DNA of 64,000 nucleotides. It comes from Bradyrhizobium hereditatis (GTDB lineage Bacteria; Pseudomonadota; Alphaproteobacteria; Rhizobiales; Xanthobacteraceae). Where the stretch lies: assembly GCF_020329435.1 (NCBI RefSeq), contig NZ_JAGKJK010000001.1:930001-994000 (forward strand), in the 5' to 3' direction. Both the position numbers and the translations under genes were made by a program. The notes under the pieces are model-generated. The model saw nothing but the letters and a program-made list of their open reading frames with translations. It did not search any database and was not told where the DNA came from. This document shows, piece by piece, positions 38,067 to 43,916 of this stretch (position 1 is the first letter of the stretch; every line of letters begins with the position of its first letter).

Positions 38067-38344
38067 AGCTCACTCCCTCGTTGAATCCTGAACTGCCTCC
38101 ACCTTAGATGTTATCAGGCGTCAAAGGCCGACTAGTGTGACCTACTTCATACGTGCGATAAGTTTTGAATGTTTGGACGCACCGCCATTTCAAGCGCGGA
38201 GTCTTTGACAAACTCTCCAAGTGTCCAAAGCCCTGCAGCACGGGTCGGTATTCGCGGCTCTTATCCGCGTCTGGCATTTGCGTTGAAGAAGTTCGGCGAA
38301 TGAGCCATCAGGGATGGCACAAAGAGCGAGGCGTGCGCGGGGAC
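38067..38344. other. upstream region of the RiPP operon
   Basis: About 280 bases with no credible gene. It should hold the operon's promoter, but no clear -35/-10 pair stands out and no terminator is visible. It is bounded on the right by a transposase remnant. Confidence 0.4.
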
Positions 38345-38510
38345 GCCAGTGCTCAAGCCGGCTGCGACGTAGGCAATGAGATCAGTTTGGCGAGTTTCGT
38401 CTCGAGCACCAAATTGGCCTCTCAGTCCAAGGCGATGGAGGCGCAGAATGCGCCAATATGTGCGAACAGCATCTCGATCCGTTCACCCGCGACGTCACGT
38501 AGGCTTCGGT
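38345..38510 (-). pseudogene. decayed transposase C-terminus (IS1182/DDE type)
   Basis: Reading leftward, three frames in succession give a recognisable transposase end: ERIEMLFAH, then after a frameshift WRILRLHRLGLRGQFGARDE, then after another TKLAKLISLPT. This follows the conserved order EMLFAHLKRIL, RLRLRG, GARDE and LRKLAKL seen at the end of IS1182-like transposases. With two frameshifts and no upstream domain, it is a fossil. Confidence 0.65.
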
Positions 38511-38763
38511 TCTAGCGATGTCGCGTGCGAGGTCACGGCCGCCTTCGGAGACACAGGGAATTTGCTTAGGTCATCCCTCATACAACGAGGATCAATGTCA
38601 CGGCGTAATGAGAGTGGGTCACAGCCGAGCAGGCCGGCTGGTTTTCTTTCACCCGTGAATTGCCGCAGCGGTTTCTCCGCTCGCGCACGAAAGTGCACTC
38701 CAGTTGCAAACTGGCCGGTAGGCTGAAAACGCTCGGAAACCAGCTTGAATCCATTGAAAAATT

Positions 38764-38810
38764 TGGTCGGAGCGAAAGGATTTGAACCTTCGACCCCTAG
38801 TCTCCCAGAC
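38764..38810 (-). other. 3' fragment of tRNA-Pro(GGG): prophage attL
   Basis: Leftward, this reads as the 3' part of a tRNA from position 30 on: anticodon loop CTGGGAG (anticodon GGG), stem strand ACTAG, variable loop GGGTC, a 5-bp T-stem with loop TTCAAAT, acceptor strand CGCTCCG, and encoded ACCA. Beyond 38810 the 5' anticodon stem no longer pairs and no D arm exists. This is the expected left attachment site after phage integration into the 3' half of a tRNA gene. The whole gene should then be at the right end of the prophage, outside the window. Confidence 0.8.
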
Positions 38811-38920
38811 GCGGGAACCCGCTTGAAGTCGCTAAACCTTTTTGGCAACTAACCGATTTTATCGGCATTGAAACATCAGCGTTTTTCATTTCGAATGGCA
38901 ACCGAAATGAGGGCCCTGAA

Positions 38921-39220
38921 ATGCCTGAAACCATGACCTGCGATCACTGCGAAGAAGAGTTCGCGCCAGAAGAGCTGGTCGTTCTTGCGCCACCGGCCGG
39001 CGACGGCGAGCTGATCTGCGGGCGATGCATCGAAGTCAAGCTCCGTCGAGCCATCGCACAGAGCGCCCAGATTTTGTTCCGGGCATTGTCCCGCGCGATC
39101 CGCCGGCCGATTGCGGCGTCGAAGTCTTCCGGCGACGCGGCCGCGCTCTCGCCGATCACGACAAAGCCATTGCGGAGCTTGAGCGCGCAAACCGTCATCG
39201 TGGTTCCGGGGAAAACGTGA
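38921..39220 (+). CDS. possible zinc-ribbon protein antisense to gp49
   Basis: The first 50 residues carry C8-x2-C11 (CDHCEEEFAPEELV) and C33-x2-C36 (LICGRCIEVK), a convincing zinc-ribbon spacing, after a GAGGG upstream. The remaining 50 residues look like antisense of the gp49 gene, so the true protein may be mostly the N-terminal half, or the frame may be fortuitous. It lies next to attL and points into the prophage. Confidence 0.45.
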   Translation: MPETMTCDHCEEEFAPEELVVLAPPAGDGELICGRCIEVKLRRAIAQSAQILFRALSRAIRRPIAASKSSGDAAALSPITTKPLRSLSAQTVIVVPGKT

Positions 39221-39330
39221 TAGTCCTCGCCGACGATCGCGGCGGAAATGTCCTCCGGCGTCAGACGCGGCGCGTTGAGCCTCTTGGTTTTCAGTTCCGC
39301 TTCAATCGAAGCTTCGCTAGCACTCAGCAT
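38944..39330 (-). CDS. phage Gp49-like protein
   Basis: Resembles the Gp49 family of small phage proteins: residues 1-100 include EAELKTKRLNAPRLTPEDI, VFPGTTMTVCALKLRNGF and DFDAAIGRRIARDNARNKIW. A GAGGAAG ribosome site precedes the ATG. Its last 35 residues are Ser/Pro-rich and coincide with the zinc-ribbon frame on the other strand, so the natural C-terminus may have been altered near the attachment site. Function unknown; it closes the late operon. Confidence 0.7.
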   Translation of the reverse strand: MLSASEASIEAELKTKRLNAPRLTPEDISAAIVGEDYHVFPGTTMTVCALKLRNGFVVIGESAAASPEDFDAAIGRRIARDNARNKIWALCAMARRSLTSMHRPQISSPSPAGGARTTSSSGANSSSQ

Positions 39331-39352
39331 TTAGGTTCTTCCTCTTCGGGTA

Positions 39353-39646
39353 TTACCGGGAGCCGCCCGGCGCGGAAATGGTGGATGCCGGCGCCGCAGC
39401 GCTGGCCTTGAAGCCGGTCCAGAAGGCCCACACGCCACCGCTAACAGCGGCGCCCAGAATGCCGGCAATGATCACGTTGCGCGCGTGACGCAGCCCGTAA
39501 TGAAGATTTCGGAGCGTCGCGAATTGGTTCTGGGTCGACTGGATGGCCTCCGGCGTCGATATATTGACGCCGAGCATCAGAAACGTTTCAGAAACAGCCT
39601 CTTTCGCGGACATCTTCGCGAGCTTTTCCATGTCGCCGGCGTTCAT
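39353..39646 (-). CDS. small phage membrane protein
   Basis: A 97-residue protein starting MNAGDMEKLAKMSAKEAV, with one hydrophobic helix near residues 66-84 (VIIAGILGAAVSGGVWAFW) and an Ala/Pro-rich tail. GAGAGGAA precedes the start. It overlaps the Rz1-like stop (ATGA). The position in the lysis module suggests a holin or holin regulator; that is inference. Confidence 0.7.
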   Translation of the reverse strand: MNAGDMEKLAKMSAKEAVSETFLMLGVNISTPEAIQSTQNQFATLRNLHYGLRHARNVIIAGILGAAVSGGVWAFWTGFKASAAAPASTISAPGGSR

Positions 39647-39936
39647 CGCGCGAATTCCTCTCGCTGCTTCTTCTGACACTCACGGGTGAGCACCAAGCGC
39701 TTGTTTGCGTCGACTGCGGCCTTACGGTTGCGCGCGGCCTCGAGCCTCCCATCTACGCCCTTCTTCGGGTCAGGCAGGGCGACGGGGCGAGCCTCGTTTT
39801 CGCAGTCCATAGGGATCTGCCGCGCCGTCTCAATGCGCGCGGCCGGATCACCGAATTGAGCGCAGCCGGCGAACGTCGTCGTCAGTAAGAGCGCAAGAAT
39901 TCGCAGCCGCAGGCCGCTTTTTGAGCGCGTCAGCAT
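39643..39936 (-). CDS. Rz1-like outer-membrane spanin lipoprotein
   Basis: A 97-residue protein with a lipoprotein signal (hydrophobic LRILALLLTTT and lipobox FAGC, the Cys at about residue 25), then a short basic helical part. The gene starts inside the preceding Rz-like gene in another frame, the classical Rz/Rz1 nesting. With Rz it would form the spanin complex that fuses inner and outer membrane at lysis. Confidence 0.8.
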   Translation of the reverse strand: MLTRSKSGLRLRILALLLTTTFAGCAQFGDPAARIETARQIPMDCENEARPVALPDPKKGVDGRLEAARNRKAAVDANKRLVLTRECQKKQREEFAR

Positions 39937-40231
39937 ATTCGTCCACCTTGCCTTGCAGTTCCGCGTTGGCTTGTTCGGCCGCGTCTTTCCGGTCCTTCAT
40001 CCAGGCCGAAACGCTGGCCTGCACCTTCAGGTCATGCGCCTTCTGCGCCAATTGCGTTTTGAGCCCGGCCATTTTGGCCTCCAGCCGGCAGGATTGCCGG
40101 CCGCTGTACCAGACGACGCCGAGCAGGATGCAGCCGGCTATGCCGTAGGCGGCGAAGGTGGCGCCCTGCCGCAGCCGCGGCGACGACGCGAGCAACTCGG
40201 CCCCGATCGAGAGAAGCGCTAGCGGGCTCAT
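39848..40231 (-). CDS. Rz-like inner-membrane spanin
   Basis: A 127-residue protein with one N-terminal hydrophobic helix (about 25-43, FAAYGIAGCILLGVVWYSG) followed by a long alpha-helical, coiled-coil-like periplasmic part rich in Lys, Ala and Gln. The ATG overlaps the endolysin stop (ATGA). Its 3' end overlaps the Rz1 start by 89 bases, supporting the spanin assignment. Confidence 0.8.
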   Translation of the reverse strand: MSPLALLSIGAELLASSPRLRQGATFAAYGIAGCILLGVVWYSGRQSCRLEAKMAGLKTQLAQKAHDLKVQASVSAWMKDRKDAAEQANAELQGKVDEYADALKKRPAAANSCALTDDDVRRLRSIR

Positions 40232-41049
40232 TGATGGTCCCGCCAGCGCCAGTAGATGACGAGGCCGGCAATCACGACCACGACGACGGCCACGAGGAAA
40301 CGCGGTTCCTGCACCAGATGGCCGAGGACGTCGAGCGCGCCGATGCTTTCGGCCTTCTGCTTCACTTCGGACACCTTGTCGGCAGCTTCGGAGACCTGGT
40401 TCAGAATGTCGGCGCCCTCGCCGACAATGACAGCCGTAGAGCCCTGCGTGATCTTGGATTGAATGAGCGGCTTGTCCGGCGTCGGGGCGTCAACGCTCTG
40501 CGGCATGGCCTCGGGATCTTCCGCCGAGCGCGCCGCGCCGCGGTCCGGCTTGCCGTCATAGTTGCGATCGGCGACGCCCTGAAACAGCAACGCTTCCGAG
40601 GCCCGGCGCCGAACAAGGCCGCTCAGCTTGCGACCGCCTCCGTTGACCCATTTCCCGAACTCAGCGGCGGCGCCGTCGAAGTCGCCGCGGTTGAGCTTCC
40701 GCAACAGCGTGGATTTCGCGAAATTCGTCTCGCCGACATTGTGAACGAAGCACGTCAGCGCGTCGAATTGATGCTGGTTGAGCTGGACCTTGACGCGCCG
40801 GCGAACGACGTCCGCGCTTTCCTCCATGTCCTCTTCGTGCGCAATATCGCACTGACGCTGCGACCAGCGCGCGCTAGCGTCGAACTTCCGGCCCTGGGCA
40901 TTGGTATGACCCCACCCGAGCGTCAGAACGCCAGCCGGGCAAATATAGGGCTTGAAGAGCCCTCGGCTGTCCGGGGTCAGGCACCTCTCGAAAGCCCGGC
41001 TCAGAGCATAGGCTTCCGGGCCGGCGCTCAGATGGTCGTTCACACCCAT
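40228..41049 (-). CDS. GH24 endolysin with C-terminal membrane anchor
   Basis: Muramidase for host lysis, 273 residues. The lysozyme domain (about 15-155) has the catalytic-region Glu in AFERCLT and then CPAGVLTLGWGHT, giving the C-x5-T arrangement of phage lysozymes, and LNQHQFDALTCFVHNVG. A linker rich in Asp and Pro follows, and the protein ends with a hydrophobic helix (FLVAVVVVVIAGLVIYW) and a charged tail. The C-terminal anchor is unusual for a soluble endolysin and may replace or assist a separate holin. First gene of the lysis module. Confidence 0.87.
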   Translation of the reverse strand: MGVNDHLSAGPEAYALSRAFERCLTPDSRGLFKPYICPAGVLTLGWGHTNAQGRKFDASARWSQRQCDIAHEEDMEESADVVRRRVKVQLNQHQFDALTCFVHNVGETNFAKSTLLRKLNRGDFDGAAAEFGKWVNGGGRKLSGLVRRRASEALLFQGVADRNYDGKPDRGAARSAEDPEAMPQSVDAPTPDKPLIQSKITQGSTAVIVGEGADILNQVSEAADKVSEVKQKAESIGALDVLGHLVQEPRFLVAVVVVVIAGLVIYWRWRDHQ

Positions 41050-41301
41050 TTCGAAAGATCCCCGATGGAAAAGTCGGGGGTGACGCTATGGGGCTACGGT
41101 TAGTGATTTATCCGGGGTTGCAGGTGCGGTTCGTACAGATCGCACCAAAAAAGCGCCGGCAATTAGCTTGTCTGGGCCAAGTTGACATGCAAGATTCTCC
41201 AACGTTGCCGAGACATTGAATCCGCTGATGAAACGGGCGGCGTTTACGACCTTGCATTGTTTGGCGTGGCTGTAATGCCAGGCGCTTTAGGAAGCGACCT
41301 T

Positions 41302-41403
41302 ATGGAATACTTTCTATGGGCGATTGGCGTTCCTGCGGGCCTCTACATCACCATTCGGCTTGTTCTAGCCGTTTTCCTGCGAAAAGAACGATATAAAGGC
41401 TAG
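41302..41403 (+). CDS. 33-residue membrane protein before the SGNH gene
   Basis: Starts MEYFLWAIGVPAG at 41302, with TTAGGAAG just before it, and is essentially one hydrophobic helix (YITIRLVLAVFL) with a basic end RKERYKG. Its stop is directly followed by the ATG of the SGNH hydrolase, so the two are coupled. A longer frame from 41182 exists without a ribosome site. A TTGACA at 41182 may be the promoter's -35 element, but no good -10 is seen. Confidence 0.55.
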   Translation: MEYFLWAIGVPAGLYITIRLVLAVFLRKERYKG

Positions 41404-42048
41404 ATGATCCGAATGGTAGGGCTCATGAAGCGCGCTCTTCCTTGGATTGTAGCCGCCGTTGCCCTGATCGGCTTCGGCGCCTCATTTTCCGAGCTGCAAC
41501 GGGTTCGAGCCCGGTTCGGCGAAGTGACCTCCCACAAGTTTCACGACCACGCGGAAGTCAGGGAATTCATAATCCGCGCCGCGCTCGCGGAGACGCGGCA
41601 ACCGATCGTAGTCATCGGTGACAGCGTTGCCGAAATGGCCCCTCTCCCGCGACAGATTTGCGGCCGCTCCGTTATCAATGCCGGCGTCGGCGGGATGACG
41701 ATCCGGGAGGCGAAGCGACTTGCGGCCCGCGCCATCGGCGAGCGCGGGGCGTTTATGGTTGCGCTTGCCATCGGGGCGAATGATGCCGGCTCGCAGACCG
41801 CGCGCCAAGATTTTGCCGAGCTGATCGAGGCCGTTAAGCCGCTGTCGGCTAGGCCGCTTGTAGCTATTTCGACTGCTCCAGATGCGCAGACAAGCCAGCA
41901 GATAGGCGAGGCCGCGAGTGGCGTTCTATTCGTTGATCCGCTGTTGCCGCCCGGCTCAAAAATGCCGGATGGCATTCATTTCACCGCCGCAGCCTACTCT
42001 GCATGGGTTCCAGCGTTAGAGGCGGCGATTGCTAAATTATGCGGATAA
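41404..42048 (+). CDS. secreted/anchored SGNH-type hydrolase in the prophage
   Basis: A 214-residue protein with an N-terminal signal-anchor (ALPWIVAAVALIGFGASF) and a GDSL/SGNH fold: block I VVIGDSVAEM with the catalytic Ser, block II INAGVGGM with Gly, block III AIGANDAG with Asn, and block V DGIHFTAAAY with Asp and His. All four catalytic positions are present. It probably acts in the periplasm on esters of envelope or surface glycans. It runs opposite to the late operon and overlaps the tail fibre stop by 17 bases, the mark of a cargo (lysogenic-conversion) gene. Confidence 0.82.
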   Translation: MIRMVGLMKRALPWIVAAVALIGFGASFSELQRVRARFGEVTSHKFHDHAEVREFIIRAALAETRQPIVVIGDSVAEMAPLPRQICGRSVINAGVGGMTIREAKRLAARAIGERGAFMVALAIGANDAGSQTARQDFAELIEAVKPLSARPLVAISTAPDAQTSQQIGEAASGVLFVDPLLPPGSKMPDGIHFTAAAYSAWVPALEAAIAKLCG

Positions 42049-43039
42049 TGTAATTGCAGACGATCGTCGGTTGTACGATCGGAACGGGAGCTTGCGCTCC
42101 GTTAGAATAGGCAACGGAAATTGAATTGTTGCCGCTCGACGTGATTTGACCAATGTCGACCGGAGTGCCGCCGGTTCGACCAGGTCCGTAAACACCAGTG
42201 CTAGGGCCTGTATGCGTAAGGAAGTTTCCAGCAGTGTTGTTGTAAGGAATGCCGCCCTGGGACGACGTGACGGAAATTGAATTATTGCCGCTCGACGTCA
42301 GCGAGGGGATATGGCTCGCGAGCAGGCTTTTCTTTTCGTCACCCCCTACAGCCCCGATATTGGTTGAATTGCCGCCAAAATACGATGCCGTTAGCCGCGT
42401 GGCGACAGCCTCCTTCATCACCGACACGCGGCCGGTTTTGTCTGGCAGGTTGAACGTCGTGGTCCCATCGCCGGCGCCGTGGGCTGTACCCATAATCGAG
42501 AACAGCGTGGCATAGGCGGTGCGGGAAATAGCCTGTCCGGCCGGAAAAGCAAAAGCGCCATTAGGCGCCGCTGACCCCCAATAGTCGATCCCGCCACCGA
42601 TCGGGATTGCGTAAACGCTCGCATCGAACGAATGCAGCAACCATTCGTCCGAGGCTTGACGATAGGTCGCTTGATAGAGCGACCCGGAAATCAGCACGCC
42701 GGCCGGCAAATCGCGGCCAGTAAAGAAGCGCAGAGGCTTCGCGGTCTGACCGTCGACCGATAGCGTAACCGCCCCCGTATTGGTCGCGCCGGGCGTGAAC
42801 TGGACCGTGTAGCCGTCGACATTCGACGTGACGACCTGGTTCGATGAAACGGCGTAAGCTGCACCGGTTCCGCCAGAAATCAGGATGCCTTGAATATCGT
42901 CACGCCATTTGGCAAGCGCGGCCATCATGCCGCGCGTTCCGTCGTTCACCGCCGAAGGCGCCATTCCTTCCGGAAAGGGGCAGGAACTATCCGCGGTCGC
43001 GTTGTTCGCCGCGATTTTTGACCATTTCCAGAACGACAT
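42032..43039 (-). CDS. tail fibre protein with collar domain
   Basis: A 335-residue receptor-binding type protein. The N-terminal part (FWKWSKIAANNATADSS) is a virion-attachment motif seen in phage fibres. The middle has a phage tail collar domain (IGGGIDYWGSAAPNGAFAFP and FNLPDKTGRVSVM). The C-terminal third is Gly/Ser/Asn-rich and contains two copies of TSSGNNSISV, also visible as a DNA direct repeat near 42116 and 42269. Probably trimeric. Confidence 0.85.
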   Translation of the reverse strand: MSFWKWSKIAANNATADSSCPFPEGMAPSAVNDGTRGMMAALAKWRDDIQGILISGGTGAAYAVSSNQVVTSNVDGYTVQFTPGATNTGAVTLSVDGQTAKPLRFFTGRDLPAGVLISGSLYQATYRQASDEWLLHSFDASVYAIPIGGGIDYWGSAAPNGAFAFPAGQAISRTAYATLFSIMGTAHGAGDGTTTFNLPDKTGRVSVMKEAVATRLTASYFGGNSTNIGAVGGDEKKSLLASHIPSLTSSGNNSISVTSSQGGIPYNNTAGNFLTHTGPSTGVYGPGRTGGTPVDIGQITSSGNNSISVAYSNGAQAPVPIVQPTIVCNYIIRII

Positions 43040-43040
43040 T

Positions 43041-43739
43041 CTAACCTCTCAGAGAAAACGGCGCGGTTTTCAGTCCGAAGAAGCTAGGGCGAGCGCGCAA
43101 AAGGTTTGTGAGTTGCGGCGTTGCGGAGAGCGCGGCGATGTCCATAGCCGGCCCACCGCCCGAGCCGGTGATTTGAAAGGCCGCCTCTTTCGCCGCCGGC
43201 GCGGGATCTGCGCTCGCGGTGACGCCGGCAGGGACCGCAGCGGCAGGAGCCGGCGCCGCGGCCGGCCGAGGCCCAGCCATCGACATTGGAGCTCCGCCGC
43301 CGCCCATCTTGCGATCCGCCCAGGCCGCAACGTCGCCGGCGGTCATGCGCGCCAGGAAGGGATTTGCCTTCACCGCCGCCGCACCCATGATCGCGCCCGC
43401 CGGCGTATTCGGATCAGCGTTAAGCAGACCGACCGCGCCTTTCGGGCCGGCGAAATGCGCGAGATAGGTTGTCCCAGGCGTGACAGGGAGTCCGGCGCCG
43501 CGTAGGATGCCGGCGTTATCCGCCGCATAGGCGTCCGTCATTTCCCGAGACAGGTCTTTGTTGGTCCGCAGCGCCAAAAGTTCGTCACGAGACCCGGTAA
43601 TGTCCGGACGATGCTTCGCGAGCATGGCAAGCCAAGTGCCCTCGATAAACTGGCCGGCGCCGAGCGCGGACGAATTCGGGTTCTTTGCGTTCGCGTCGCC
43701 CCCGCTTTCCACAGAAAAAATTCGATCCGAAAGGCTCAT
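43041..43739 (-). CDS. virion lytic transglycosylase
   Basis: A 232-residue protein with a small lysozyme-like domain at the N-terminus: IFSVESGGDANAKNPN with the catalytic-type Glu, ALGAGQFIEGTWLAML, and YLAHFAGPKGAVGLL. An Ala/Pro-rich linker then leads to a C-terminal segment that may bind the virion. It would open peptidoglycan during DNA entry. It sits between ejection-type and fibre genes. Confidence 0.82.
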   Translation of the reverse strand: MSLSDRIFSVESGGDANAKNPNSSALGAGQFIEGTWLAMLAKHRPDITGSRDELLALRTNKDLSREMTDAYAADNAGILRGAGLPVTPGTTYLAHFAGPKGAVGLLNADPNTPAGAIMGAAAVKANPFLARMTAGDVAAWADRKMGGGGAPMSMAGPRPAAAPAPAAAVPAGVTASADPAPAAKEAAFQITGSGGGPAMDIAALSATPQLTNLLRARPSFFGLKTAPFSLRG

Positions 43740-43916
43740 ATGCCGCGCCCCTTAATCCTCGTCTGCATCGTCGTTTTTGCCGTCGCCATGCTTGGTGTCC
43801 GGTTCCTCGCGCACGGCATCGTTGACAATTTCGGCGCCCTCGCCGGCTTCGCGGTGATTGCCCTCATGATCGGCGCCGCCCATTTGGCCGATCGCCGTCA
43901 ACGTCCCCGCCCCTGA
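43740..43916 (+). CDS. 58-residue membrane ORF in the gap, opposite strand
   Basis: Starts MPRPLILVCIVV and has two hydrophobic helices (about 5-20 and 32-50) with a basic end. Its ATG abuts the ATG of the transglycosylase gene on the other strand (CATATG), and it fills exactly the gap between two leftward genes, ending 19 bases inside the next. GAAAGG is the only ribosome site candidate. Possibly a host-range or superinfection factor; unproven. Confidence 0.45.
   Translation: MPRPLILVCIVVFAVAMLGVRFLAHGIVDNFGALAGFAVIALMIGAAHLADRRQRPRP

Noticed and set aside
38495..38848. 117-codon leftward frame
   Set aside because: Translates through the tRNA-Pro fragment; the GSNPFAPTK-like run is the usual read-through of a tRNA 3' end.
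41125..41150. Hairpin GGTGCG...CGCACC followed by an A-run
   Set aside because: For a rightward terminator the run should be T. On the leftward strand the T-run comes before the stem.
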